DNA of 64,000 bases, from the NCBI GenBank assembly GCA_030407005.1, contig JAUDYN010000005.1, forward strand, positions 1,736,001-1,800,000, in the 5' to 3' direction. The translations under genes were made by a program, and so were the position numbers. Source of the DNA: Desarmillaria ectypa. Its lineage: Eukaryota; Basidiomycota; Agaricomycetes; Agaricales; Physalacriaceae. The notes beneath the pieces were generated by a model. That model was not told the DNA's origin. It ran no database searches and was given only the letters and a program-made list of their open reading frames with translations. Shown piece by piece: positions 48,095 to 59,607 of this stretch (positions are counted from its first letter, which is position 1; the number at the start of each line of letters is the position of its first letter).

Positions 48095-49391
48095 TCAATG
48101 TATAAAACCTTCGTCGCCCATGCCTCTTGTCATTCGTCTAATATCTGGGTTGATGCCCATCATACCGCCCGGTATTCGACTCGGGAGTCCACCGCTGCCC
48201 ATGCCACCCATTCCTCCTCCCATGCCGCCGCCCATGTTGCCCATATTGGCTCCCATGTTTCCTCCCATATTACCACCGCCCATGCCGCCCATGCCGATAT
48301 TACCTATGCCGCCCATTCCGCCGCCGCCAATACCTCCGCCACCCATCCCGGCAGCGCCAATGCCACCCATGCCGCCTCCCATACCTCCCATGCCGCCACC
48401 CATGCCGCCCCCAAGTCCGCCACCCATTCCTCCACCACCCATACCACCGCTCATTCCTCCCATACCTGTCATACCTCCACCTATACCCCCACCTATGCCT
48501 CCGGTCATTCCTCCACCTATACTCCCGCCCATCCCGCTACCCATACTACCGCCCATTCCTCCGCCCATCCCGCTCATTTGATTTGGATGGCCAAATTCCA
48601 TGCCCATGCCCCCCATCCTGATCGGGCCACTATCATGAGGGAGCCCTCTCCCAGGCCCGCCCGACCCAGCACCATTGAAAAAGTTCTGGGGGCTAGCATT
48701 GAACGGTGCACCTCCTGGGCCTCCGGCGAAAGAATTTGGTGCAGGGCCGCGTACGCTAGGGGATGCAGGGTAAGGGTAGTTGACTTGGGCGGGTTGGTGA
48801 CGCATTGGATGTGGTGAAGCATCGCGAGTAGCAGGATGGTGCATATTCTGCATGGGAAAGTCTCTGTGAGAAGGTTCACGATGGGGCGTGTGGGGATGAT
48901 GCGAGGGCTGGTCGGGGAAGCGATGAGGTTGCGAGTTTGGCATGCTCTCTTGTGGGCTCTCGTCTTCGGGTTTCTTCGTGATTTCGCGAAGAACGGTATT
49001 GTCGTAGTATAGGTCAGAATACTGGTCTACATGGAACCTGCAACGTACAATGAGACGAGTCAAGACACATATAGTCAATCGGCTTACTGTTGAGTGCCAA
49101 TGTCCCACTGAGGACCCCGTTCTGCACGAGCAATAATGAGAAGAGAATTCCATTCCGATGCGTTTTCCTTGTAGTCGAATGTGAGACGAATGGCACTGAG
49201 TAAGGAAAGGAGAAACGAACGATGGCTTGGTTGAGAGCACTTGGGTCTGGGTGTACTTGGTAGGTGTCTGTTTTTATGCCTTGGGTACGAGCCTGAGCTT
49301 GTATTTCTGCAGCGAGCTTCCTGCCTATTCGTGGTGCGTTGTGTCGTGGTACAGTGACGCTAATCGTGCTGACTGGCCTGCCTGGTGCCAT
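48095..49391 (-). CDS. Protein with N-terminal globular part and long Gly-Gly-Met repeat tail
   Basis: A three-exon gene. ATG 49389-49391 opens MAPGRPVSTISVTVPRHNAP, then RKLAAEIQAQARTQGIKTDT, VHPDPSALNQAIV and, after introns near 49145-49215 and 49040-49085, FHVDQYSDLYYDNTVLREIT. A His/Pro-rich linker follows (HRFPDQPSHHPHTPHREPSH), then about 190 residues of degenerate G-G-M/G-G-G repeats with Ile/Asn/Ser replacements, closing with SRIPGGMMGINPDIRRMTRG and the stop at 48095-48097. The N-terminal part looks folded but I cannot name its family. The tail is a classic low-complexity sequence, possibly promoting assembly or condensate formation. Codon use in the tail is repeated at DNA level, consistent with repeat expansion. 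It is head to head with the coiled-coil gene (81 bp between starts). Confidence 0.7.
48185..48580 (-). repeat. Degenerate 9-12 bp tandem repeat encoding Gly-Gly-Met units
   Basis: On the plus strand short units such as CCGCCCATG and CCTCCCATA recur in tandem, translating on the minus strand as GGM, GGG and GGI. The array is in frame throughout and lies inside the gene. Confidence 0.85.
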
Positions 49392-49472
49392 GATCGTGGT
49401 GGCTCCAAGGAAACACGTGAGTTGAATTTCGGTCCGTCTTCCTTTCTTTCACCTTCACCTCTTTCGTACCAA

Positions 49473-51400
49473 ATGTCTCGAAAGTCTGCAATCCCATCCT
49501 TGGAGGCATCCCAACAAACTCACATTGATGACCTTGTCCAACGAAATCGTTCTCTGGAACATTCCGCCAACTTGATTCGTGACGAGCTTGATCAGGAAAA
49601 GGCTCGTTCCAAGCATGTCTTGTCCGACGTACATAAACGATGGAAGGTTGACCAAAAGGAATGGCGCGAAGGTGTCGATATCGTATTGTCTTGCCATCGT
49701 ATCGCTCTTTGGCGCAAGATCATCGACCTTCAAACCGAGAAGCTCAACTTTCTTAAAGAGGAAGACGACATAAGGCTGGGGAAGATTTCTCGCCTACAGC
49801 GAGATTTCAAGATTACACAATTCCAGCAGAGCGAGAGTCAATATATCTCTCGGCAGGAAATCTTGGCCGCCGAAATACAGGCTTTGAACAGGAAGCAGAA
49901 CACTCAAAAGGACAAGTGGAAGACTCAAAGTACTGAGCTCCTGTCTCGCGTTCAAGATAGGGAAACCAGGCTCAAGGCTGCTACTATAGAGGTTGATAGA
50001 TTGTCGGTGTGGTACCTTACATTTTTCCATATACTGTCTATATACTCAAGCGCTATTTACCCGCAGGAGGAACTGGCCGTTCAACGTGAAGAGACTGCGC
50101 GACAGAAGAACATGTACCAATCTACAACTCCCCAAATGGACCGTCTACGTCTGCAAATAGAGGGTGCCGAAGCAAAGCAAATTGAACTACAGCGAGAAAA
50201 CGATGATCTTCGACGAGCCAAACATGAACTGGAACGCCAGCTTGCAAAATGGCAAAACCTCGAGACCAAGGGCGGGGCAGACATGGAGAAGGAAAGAAAG
50301 CGACGGATCGAACTTGAGGCTGAGGTTCAGGCTCTTCAGAATCGGTTGGAAAAATCGAAGGAGAAGGAGAAGCACAAGGTTGAAAAGTTGAAGGAGTCTC
50401 TGACGGAGTGGCAGGTGTGTAGAACCTCCGCCCGACTTGGTTGATGGCTGACCATCTTGTAAAGACCCACGCAGAGTCTGAGCAGGAGGTTTTAGAGGAA
50501 ACAAAGCGACGCCTTGAGCAAGCCGAAAAGAAGAACGTAAAATTGAAGGCGGCACTAGAGAAAGAACGTACAAAGGCAAAGAGCCTCACTACAGATGCAA
50601 AGGTACGTATCATCTATTAAGTTTCCTCCCAAATCCTGATGCCGCTGTGCAGACAGCCAAATCCACTGTGGTCCTCGACGAAGAGGACGGCGGAGAAGAG
50701 CCAACGAAACCTCTGTCATCTTCACATGCATCCACACCTCAGCCCCGGCCCAAGTCGCGAGCTAAACCCAATCCAGTGCCCAAAGTTGCTAAGGTGGAAA
50801 CCACTGAAGAAAGTGCTGAGGTCGAAGATATCTTGCTAGGAACGAAGAAAGGCAAAGGCAAAGCTACCGAAAGCAACACCAAATCCTCCATATCTCGATC
50901 CAAATCACGATCAGACATGCCCAAGGATAGTGATATTGAGGAAGTACCGGCTCCGAAATCTGTGTCGAAGGAGAAGGAGACGACCAAAGGGAAATCGAAA
51001 CGCAAAGCAGCCAGCCCTGATAGTGTCGTCGAAGTGAGGAAGAGAGCTGGTAGTGAAATAAAGGATATTGCCCCCAAGGCCAAACGAGCGAGGTCCGTGA
51101 TAGCGAGTCGGGCGGGCAGCGTTGAGCCTGTCGACCAAGGCGCGGTGGAGGCCCCGGTGAAGAAAATAGCGAGACGAAAGATCAATGTCATCGCGCCTAG
51201 TTTGGGTTCTGCGTTCGATTTTGGCGTTCAAGTAAGTCGGCCTTTCAGCTACTATGACAGTGCTGATCCATGTACAGGAGGGTGCTAGTAGTTTGAACAT
51301 ACCGACAGCTTTATCTCCGGTGAAAGAATCTGAAGTACCGCCTCGTAGTTTTAGCAGCACACTCAGCAAGTATACTGGAAGTATTGCGCGTCGGGCATAG
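49473..51400 (+). CDS. Long coiled-coil protein with basic, Ser/Lys-rich C-terminus, unidentified
   Basis: ATG 49473 opens MSRKSAIPSLEASQQTHIDD and leads into an almost continuous coiled coil through about 50600: LVQRNRSLEHSANLIRDELD, HRIALWRKIIDLQTEKLNFL, QTEELLS-type heptads, EAKQIELQRENDDLRRAKHE and ETKRRLEQAEKKNVKLKAAL. The C-terminal third is disordered and basic with nuclear-localisation-like patches (GTKKGKGKA, GKSKRKAASPDS, PKAKRARS, KKIARRKINV), then a conserved-looking end with LNIPTALSPVKESE and KYTGSIARRA, stop TAG 51398-51400. Introns near 50008-50066, 50414-50463, 50602-50651 and 51231-51278. The layout fits a nuclear or kinetochore-type structural protein, but I do not recognise the family. 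Confidence 0.75.
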
Positions 51401-51889
51401 AACATATATACATGTACATCTATATATTATTTAACCATTGATATTGTATCCTGGTAGTAAATGAACATGTAGCCACATCATGAAACTCCTCCCTGCGTGG
51501 AAAAAATCGCGGTCGGAGCGATTAAGGAGGCAGATAGACACTCTGACAATCCACATAAGTAAAGGTGAATACCTATCACGCCCCATTGTTCAGCAAAACG
51601 CCTACACGGAACGGGAAGGATATCGTGGTTGTTGGTAATTAGTGAAGAGAAACAATTTTTTTGGGCTTTTTATAACGTTGAATCGGAGCTCAAAAAGTAA
51701 TCAGAGTCCGCAGATGTCCCGCACGTTCGCTGCACGATGTCCGGATATTGATCAACCTAATACATTCTGACTTTATGACCATGAACTTCCTTGAGAGTAT
51801 CAAGCGATGGCTATTCCCCGCCCCGGCCTTGAGTCACATGCGGCTTGGTCCAGACGACAGTCAAGATAATCCTCTAATGGTCGGTACTC
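51401..51889. other. Upstream region of the alpha-amylase gene
   Basis: About 490 bp. It contains an ATG at 51783 (MNFLESIKRWLFPAP) whose frame meets a stop after 45 codons. A very short or non-standard intron would be needed to join it to the amylase, so it may be an upstream ORF in the 5' UTR or an alternative first exon. Confidence 0.4.
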
Positions 51890-54311
51890 ATGTACAAAAA
51901 GCCTTCAGCCCTTGCTGAACCACAAATCTCTTCCAAGATCCAATTCTTCACCTGGAACTCCCACCATCCCGACATGAGCTGGTGGCAACATTTTGAATCC
52001 GAAATTCCCCGACTATCTGAGCTGGGCTTCACACAAGTTTGGTTACCGCCGCCCAACAAAGCGGCTTGGAAGGTATCTCGAATTCGTTGTCGCTTTCTTT
52101 GGTCTGTTTTCTGACACACGTAGGAGGGAAGGGGATATGATGCTTATGATTTGGTATCACTGGCTCTGTTACGCAGGGTGACCGTGACGGCTAATCCAGC
52201 CCGCATAGTGGGATTTAGGTGAATTTGATCAAAAGGGGGGTATCCCGACCCGGTGGGGCACCAAGGAAGAGTTTTTGCACGCTTGTAATGTCGCAAAACG
52301 GTACAAGATCGACGTTATAATCGATGCCGTTCTTAACGTAAGTAGAAGACTCATCCATAAAAGTGCACTGCTCCGCTCACATTGCTCCCAGCACAAACTT
52401 GGGGGAGATCAAAGAGAGACGTTTACTGCCGTTCCCGTCAATCCGCACAATCGTTTGAAGAATGACGGGAAGCCGAGGAAAATCGAGGTTTGAAAGATGG
52501 TCGAGCCTTGTCTGCGAATATTTGACTCGATCATTCTAGGGATGGACAGCCTTTGATTTTCCTGGACGGGGAGGAAAGGTAAATACTCCAACCTTGTTCG
52601 AATATATCTCCATGACCTACATTATTCTTCAAGTACAGTACATTCCGCTGGAACCAGACTCATTTTACTGGTTTGTCTATGAGTTCTTTCATGTCTGTTT
52701 TTTAAAATCATTGTGTAGGCCTTGATTGGGATGACAGGACGCGTACCAAGGGCATCTATCGAATAGAGGGGCACGGTCACAAAGGATGGTCGAAGAATGT
52801 TGATAGAGAACTGGGAAACTATGATTACCTGCTTGGCATAGATGTTAATTCAACGCTCATCACCGTGGTACCCATGCTGACTCTTCTCGACATGGCAGAT
52901 TGATCACCGACATCCCGCCGTTCAAGAAGACCTGTTCAACTGGGGTTCGTGGATATTACAGGTTAGCTTAGACTGATTGGGAATGGATAAACGTACTCGA
53001 GAGCTTTCATCTACAGACCACCGGGGCTGTCGGCTTTCGTCTTGATGCAATAAAGCACATAGACCAAAGGTTTCTCATCAGTTTCGTAAGTCGTTTTCGC
53101 ACTAGTGTGCTTGTATGCTTGAACGGCGTTGAAGATAGAGCGTGCGAAGTCCCAAAACCCAAGAATGCTGGCGGTCTGTGAGTTTGTTCTGTTCTCGCTT
53201 CTTCCGCCATATTTCTCATGATGGAAATTTCATCTAGCTGAATACTGGTCCGGAGAGTACGTAGACCTTACAGATACTCGTCCATCTCCTAATTTCTCAC
53301 CAGCGTCAAATCGATAATGCCGTACATACGGGCATTCAAAGGGCAGGTGCGTGCGCATGGTTCAATCACGACAATGGCTTACTGTCACAAAGACTGCATT
53401 TTTTGATGTTCCCCTACACATGAATTTCAATCAAGCCAGTCTACATTGGACTAGATACGACCTTAGAACTATTCTAAATAACACTATTGCTAAGCTCAAA
53501 CCTCTGGATGCCGTTACCTTTGTAGATAATCACGAGTGAGTGTGTTTTACCTTCTCATCAGCGCGTGATAGGCAACTAAGGCTTCATAGTACGGTGAGTC
53601 CCAAAGTAATGACACGTACCCACGCAACTGAACGAACGTATTGTCCTAGGTTGAAGGCCAAAGCTTGGAAAGCTGGGTATTTGGATCTCACATCCTTTGC
53701 CTGAATTTCTTTTGATTGCTCTACCAGGTTGGAAACAATTTCAAGATTCAGGCCTATACCATAATCCTTCTGAGAGAAGAGGGCTATCCGTATGTTCTTT
53801 TCTTGTCATTGTCAAATCGTCTTAAGGATATTTCAGCTGCGTCTTCTACGGCGATATCTATCCAAACAACGAATGCTTCGACGCAAACATTGCTCGCAAT
53901 GTGTTACGGCTTATTGTGGCTCGGAAGTTGTATGCTTACGGTCCCACGTATGAATATCCGCACGATAAAACATGCATAGGGTTTGTTCGAATGGGTGATT
54001 TGACACACCAAGGATGCGCAGTCTTGCTGAGCAACAAAGAAGAGTGAGTACCCTCCTGATTGTTGTACCGCACGTCTCAGGGAGCACTCGTAGGTGCGGA
54101 GACTTCGTACATAGTGTCAAAATGAACGTTGGCTTGGTAAGTGATTCGACACCTTGGAAGGTCTCGCAGGTCCATTGATATTGGAAAGCAAAATGCCGGG
54201 TCCTGCTTCAAAAGCTGGATGTCTGATGGGGGCCGAGTGGATATAGACGCTGAGGGATGGGGGACATTCACTTGCTTCCCTAACTATGTTCAAGTCTGGG
54301 TTAAGGCATGA
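51890..54311 (+). CDS. Intracellular alpha-amylase, GH13 (subfamily 5-like)
   Basis: An alpha-amylase with no signal peptide, like the GH13_5 cytosolic enzymes of fungi and bacteria, cutting alpha-1,4-glucan. The chosen start MYKKPSALAEPQ leads into IQFFTWNSHHPDMSWWQHFE and FTQVWLPPPNKAAW. Motifs: I DVIIDAVLNHKLGGD (intron inside), then WNQTHFTGLDWDDR and the block ending NYDYLLGID, II GFRLDAIKHID (nucleophile Asp), III SEYWSGD (acid/base Glu, split by introns), IV TFVDNHDT. The NHDT motif is formed by an apparent 4-nt exon TACG at 53590-53593. Later exons give GQSLESWV, FKIQAYTIILLREEGYPCVF and FYGDIYPN. It ends VQVWVKA at TGA 54309-54311. At least 15 introns, all of which keep frame when placed as here. 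No lesion found. Convergent with a sugar transporter. Confidence 0.88.
53590..53593 (+). other. Candidate 4-nt microexon (TACG)
   Basis: Flanked by intron 53536-53589 (GTGAGT...CATAG) and intron 53594-53649 (GTGAGT...CCTAG). Joining GA + TACG + GTT gives Asp-Thr-Val, completing NHDT. An alternative upstream acceptor at 53580 would give a 13-nt exon and the reading NHELHST, also in frame but losing the catalytic Asp. Confidence 0.6.
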
Positions 54312-54515
54312 ACTTTTTTATTCAACGAGGGACTGGTATACGATGGACAACATGGTCCCCAGCAGGACTAAAACTACTAATACAGACGACTACTGGACTG
54401 GACTATTACTCACATGAAAGGAGCGAATATTGAAACAGAGCATAAAAATACAGCAATAACGGGAAAAAAAAAGTTCAAAACGACTTAATCGTTTTTTCAT
54501 CCCTGGGTATTTCAG

Positions 54516-57017
54516 TCAAATCGCTCTCCCTACTTCTGAGTCCGTGTTGTACACAGAGCGTTCTATCGTCACCCTCAGCATGGGTCGGGAACTCTCGAAA
54601 CCCTCATCCTTGTGGTCGCCGTCATCAGAGCAGCTCAATGGTCTCTCCTGAAGAGCCAGACCCCGGTTCATCGTCAAGGTAGCGGCTTCGCCCCCCATGT
54701 TGGCCAGATCTTGGGGCTGCTCGTCGCCGTCGAACAGCGCAGCAGTTTCTTCGAGGGTCCGACCTACAGAATAGATTAGCAGGACCGCTACGTGCCACAA
54801 ACTAGACATCTTACCTTTGGTTTCCACCACGAAGGCCACCACGAATACCAATTCGATGACAAGCCACCCACAATAAACTATGTAATACCACCATCCGATC
54901 ACTTCTATTGCCCATGGGTTGACACATTGATTGAAAGCGGATGTTAACATGATCGCGATGTTCTAATGTTCATCAGTAATCCCTCAACAGTAACCAAGAC
55001 AGAAAACTACCATAACAGCGAACCCTTTGGCTCGAATTTTATATGGAAGAATTTCCAGGGTGTAGGCCACAAGCATTGGGGTATAGGCTATGCCGTAAAA
55101 GAAATAGAAGAGGAAAATGAGCGGGATGGTAGCTGTGCGATGAAACATTAGCTCCGGTTAAACCTGTGGATCTATTATACCCTTTGCGGCAGACGCCTTC
55201 TTGAATTCGTTGAAAAGGGCTTCGGTAATGGTCCAACAGCCAAATGCTGTCCCAAATTAGCGCCGTCTAAAAATGTTGCAATATGACAACTTACCGACTA
55301 ACATGCCAGAGTTCGAAATGATGAATAGCATGCGTCGACCTACCCAGTCGATAAGAGAAGCTGCAGACAACGCGACGACAAGATTGAAGACCTACAGCAT
55401 AATAATAACATTAACGCGAGTGACGAAGATGGAGAAGTTAAACAGCAAACCTGGAGAGCACCGTTGATTGCAGCCTTTGTCTCGGGCTTCGTAATACCAA
55501 CTCCTTCAAGCACCAGGTTGATATAGTACGAGACTAAACCATTACCACTACAGAAATTGATGTCAGTAATGCTCCGAAAACGTCATAATACTTTTCACCT
55601 CCATTGAGAGAAGATAGCGATGGCCAGAACAAGCATCATCCTCTTTCTGTTGCCAGGTGTAGACACTAAGGACAAATAGGAAGTACTCTTATTGATGTTT
55701 TCCTCTATTCGAAGAGCATGCCTAATCTGTGCGAGTTCAAATACCACTAAAATGGAGTCAAAGCGTGCACAGACGAAAGCCAAAATACAAATGCACCGAG
55801 AGGATCACGTTCGTCTCCGCCATTCGCGTGGTACTTGGCGAGAATACGCGCAGCCTTTCCTTCCTGTAATTCTGATGGTCAGGAAGCAGTCGTCGGCATG
55901 GAAAGGAGCGTTATACGGACGTAACCCTTCGATACAAGATAACGAGGACTTTCTGGGGTAAACCTTATTCACGGCTCGCGTCAGTTTCAGGATGGACTGA
56001 GATGTGTGTTAGAAACAAACCATATTAAGCAGACCTGCAACAACGGTGCAACGGCTTGAATAAGCGTGGGGACACGCCACGACCACATGCTTCCTTTAGC
56101 ATGGATGAAGGACCCGTAGCAAACCTACCATCAAGTAAGTAAAATTTGTATTGTGGAGCCAGGAAGACGTACCCATGCTGAAATTATGCTGCCGAGGTAC
56201 CAGCTTGAGTTGTAGAAAGACGTTATCTTGCCTCTCTTTCATACCTCTTGTCAGCGACTTTGTCTACGCGTATAGCAATTGAACATACCTGAGTTGGGTA
56301 GGCTAGCTCAAGCAGGAGAAGAGGCGCTGAATTCGTACAGAACGCTAGGCCGCAACCGACTAGGGAAGACATTATCAGCAACCACAAAGTATTTCAACAA
56401 GTATACGTACGTAGAACCCTAGCAACGATGAAAACTTTCACAGAGGATGCCGAAAACTGAATTGCAACTCCAGATAGTAAAATGATAGATCCGATGAACA
56501 AGGCTGCTCTACGACCTAAGATATCTGCAGCGAAAGGTGTCAATGGAAGGCACTAGAAGAAAATATGAGATCGACGACGTTCTCGTTGGGCAAATTGCGT
56601 ACAATGAAAGCCCCCATGTTTTGCGCCGACTGAATGACGCCTGAGAGGAGCCTTTAAGGAAATATCCATAGCTTGGTGTTATCATGGAAGACTGACCTAA
56701 GGTGACGCCTTCAGGATGTCCGAAGAAATCCTGCCAGTCAGGTAAAATTTGCAGTCCTATGAACGAAGACATATTACTTTCTAAAGCCTAGCTCTTTGAC
56801 AAGCACTTACCATTGATGAGTGACGAGTCTAGTCCATTCACAGATGACGTGAGGAGAGGGAGAAATAGACATAGATTCAGCAACAGGATGCCTGGACATG
56901 TCCTTCATAAGCAGTTCTGAGGACGAGGATCGCACGAAATCTACCGCGATTTGTCCACCAAGGGCCGCGATGTATGAAGTCCAGTATAGTCCACTCTGGA
57001 ACGGAGCGGGGAGCCAT
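54516..57017 (-). CDS. MFS sugar transporter (hexose/lactose permease type)
   Basis: A sugar porter-family permease with many introns. ATG 57015-57017 opens MAPRSVPEWTILDFIHRGPW, joins over an intron to GILLLNLCLFLPLLTSSVNG and LDSSLING, then LQILPDWQDFFGHPEG. Family blocks follow: PLTPFAADILGRRAALFIGS, VGCGLAFCTNSAPLLLLELA, YPTQRGKITSFYNSSWYLGS, LIWFVPESPRFLVSKG, SQWSGNGLVSYYINLVLEGV, ALSASLIDWVGRRMLF, PMLVAYTLEILPYKIRAKGF, NQCVNPWAIEVIGWWYYIVY and ETKGRTLEETAALFDG. A hydrophilic tail ends at 54516. The PESPR and ETKG signatures mark a sugar porter, and the GNGLVSYY and YTLEILPYKIRAKG blocks are those of Lac12-like disaccharide/hexose permeases. Intact. Convergent with the alpha-amylase. Confidence 0.87.
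55150..55167 (+). repeat. 18-bp direct repeat, copy 1 (in a transporter intron)
   Basis: AGCTCCGGTTAAACCTGT, identical to 57847-57864 on the same strand. This copy lies in an intron of the sugar transporter. Confidence 0.85.
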
Positions 57018-57911
57018 GATGATAAAACCGCAAGAGAGATGCTAAAAGATGCAAAGAGAGAGTGGAAGAGAAGAGGCTGCCGCTTATGACTCCCTGATTT
57101 TCTGATATGCAGGCGGACCCAATTGACCTCAGCCGATCACAAGCTTTGTCGGCTAGTCAAGTGTTCAAATGCGGGGTAACAGAGGATCTCGGAGCGTATC
57201 TTAGTTCATTCTCTTCACGACAGGGAACATCTCGGTTAACCGCAGCACCGATAAATCGGGAATTGGCGTTTAGTCGGCCTGTGTACGAGGAGTAAACCTT
57301 ATTTCTAGGCGAAGAAATTCCGGCCAGATTCCAACCCTTAAGAAATATGGCGCACCCGACATGCCTTCTAGCCGCCTGGTACTTGGGCTATATTGCTGGA
57401 AGACGGGGATTTGTCGTATTCACGATGCGGAAAAACAACAATTTAGACCATCACTAAGGTCACAAGAACTGAAACGTGCAGTGAAGGGGCTTGACGGTCC
57501 GTCGACAGAGGAATAATAAAGCTGGAAGGAGATGCATATGGAAAGGAAGGTCTCATATTGGTGAAGTCAATGAATGTTTAAGAAAAGAAACAGTCTCCGC
57601 GAGTGAGACTGACAGCATCAGCAAGGATAGCTTGAGAGATCGTGTATCCTGGTACGATCACTATGAATATCACGTGCCCAGAGCCCTTATTCATAAAAGA
57701 AGGATCTGTCACAGGTCACAAGAGCCTCATGAGCATGTAGTGTTGCCGCCTCTCGGCTTTGGTCCGCTTTTCCCAGCTCGTGCCGCAATGTCAGCTTGCT
57801 ACCGAAAGCTGCCGAAATAATTCTCGGCTCGGCTCGGCTTAAGCTCAGCTCCGGTTAAACCTGTATCTGACTTACAAATTAGGCTAAGACAGGTTCTTGG
57901 CTATTCCTCCG
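57018..57911. other. Intergenic, no gene seen
   Basis: About 0.9 kb upstream of the sugar transporter. Two open frames of 62 and 109 codons (57107-57295, 57491-57820, plus) resemble nothing known. It should hold the transporter promoter. CpG content is ordinary until about 57910. Confidence 0.4.
57847..57864 (+). repeat. 18-bp direct repeat, copy 2 (edge of the CpG-free region)
   Basis: AGCTCCGGTTAAACCTGT, preceded by a short CTCGG pentamer run (57823-57838). Sits about 45 bp before CpG disappears. Confidence 0.85.
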
Positions 57912-58608
57912 AGTACAAAAATACATCAGAGGGTTTGTAAAATGAATTTTATTTGGTAGTCTACATACCTCTGCATATTCTGCATATTTATATATTCAAG
58001 AGAAGGCTTAAGAATGGGCACTGGCAACCCCTGCCTAAGTTCAGGCTCAAAGCATTATGAATCAGGGCCCAAGATATACCAGTTTCATAGATGTATTCAC
58101 TGCAGGTTGAAGGAGGAAGATTCACAGATACTTTTTCTGGAACATTTTGTTCAGAAGACAATTGTACATGTATTCTTCAGGATATTTAACTATTTAAGCC
58201 CCATATTACCATATTTTCAGTGCACTTATAGCATTCAACATGTATACATGTATTCTATCTCAAGATGGTGTCCTGTAATTTTTTTGAAGTGATACAGGCA
58301 ATGTGGAAGCTTGTACACATTGGATTTGGATGAGCAGTGTGAAGAATTTGCAAATAGAGCCAAACAAATATGTCACATTTCTTTCTGCATTTTTACATGT
58401 CTTTCAGACACATATGACACTTCATGAGGTGTTGTTCTAACTCTCTATGATATCATGGTACTATAAAATGGTGGACCACATGGCAAAAGCATCAATGTCA
58501 CCTGTTACACTTCTGATGAAATATCAACACATGCAGATTGATGCATGCTATTGGAAAAGGAGAATATAGTTCTATTCAACCTGATAGAGCTTTCACAAGC
58601 ATGTATGT

Positions 58609-58905
58609 ATGCCAAGAACTACAAGTGGCAGCTATATGGCCTTCAAAAAAAGCTCAAATGCTAGAAGTATAAATGCATATGCAGAAGATTTAAGTAGGAA
58701 GGCTGCACACATTGGAGATTTAGAGGAAGAATTTATCCATATGACCAAGGACTCAGAAAACATGATGTATAAAATAGCCTATCATGCAGAGGAGAGAGCA
58801 GAGGATAAGAAGAAGCTTCACAGTCTAAAGACAAAAATCAAACAGATTTTAAATCACATTGTAAATGTTATTACAGAATCCTTCAGTGATGACCCTATTC
58901 TCTAG
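58609..58905 (+). CDS. 98-residue helical open frame in repeat-like DNA
   Basis: MPRTTSGSYMAFKKSSNARS onward, with a charged helical part (EDLSRKAAHIGDLEEEF, HAEERAEDKKKLHSLKTK). It contains no stop for 98 codons, and the same frame stays mostly open for some 30 codons past its stop. Probably a fragment of a mobile-element protein that escaped stops by chance; I do not recognise it. Confidence 0.25.
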   Translation: MPRTTSGSYMAFKKSSNARSINAYAEDLSRKAAHIGDLEEEFIHMTKDSENMMYKIAYHAEERAEDKKKLHSLKTKIKQILNHIVNVITESFSDDPIL

Positions 58906-59607
58906 TTGAAGAACAAGAGTGTTATTCTTGATGACATATATGAATTGATCAATGACCTGATTGCTAAAAATAGAATTAATCCTGAACAGAATAGCTAATC
59001 ATCTCAGAGTTTCTATTGAGAGGAATATCTCAGATTAGAGTACAGGACAGATTGTACAGAAAAGAGAGGCTGCAGCAAAGATACAAGTTGTTGAATGTAT
59101 GAAAAGTACAAAAGATAAGCTTTATCATTGGCTTACATGATTATGTTTATCTATTATTGCAGGGCTAACAATAAGTGGCAATGGAATCACTTGCAAAAAT
59201 AATAATCTAGAATCTCACCATACAACTGTTATTGATAAGAATAACTACAAGGCACAATTTTTCCTTGAAATTTAAATAGCAGTCAATTATATGAGTGAAA
59301 CTTAGCTTAAAGGATGGATAGATCTAGTTGACAATCTGTACAGCATTTATAAGCAGGATTCTCACTGTCAGAATGGAGCAGATGCCTGAGATTTTTCAGT
59401 CACTAGAATGCATACAGATCATGTGGAGGATCAGAAGAAGCTGTTTCAGCTTTTTTAGATCTGAAAATAGAGATATGAACATAAGAAGTATGGAGAGAAT
59501 ATAATCTTCAAGTTGACATGATATGAACTTCTTAATATTCTATTTAAGATGTCACAGAAGACTATTATTAATGCTGCCAGAATTGAAATATGGGAAAACC
59601 TCTTCCA

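Noticed and set aside
48075..48817. Long plus-strand frames rich in Pro/Met and His/Ala/Ser opposite the GGM gene
   Set aside because: They are the antisense readings of the in-frame Gly-Gly-Met repeat and have no independent support.
51783..51925. ATG at 51783 as the amylase start
   Set aside because: Joining to the amylase frame would need an intron of about 25 nt, shorter than others here; kept only as a possible upstream ORF.
53536..53720. Amylase as a pseudogene because the NHE region seemed to stop
   Set aside because: Splicing with a 4-nt exon and a later intron restores NHDT and the following GQSLESW block.
57491..57820. 109-codon plus-strand frame upstream of the sugar transporter
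   Set aside because: No family resemblance, no introns or promoter signals; likely chance.
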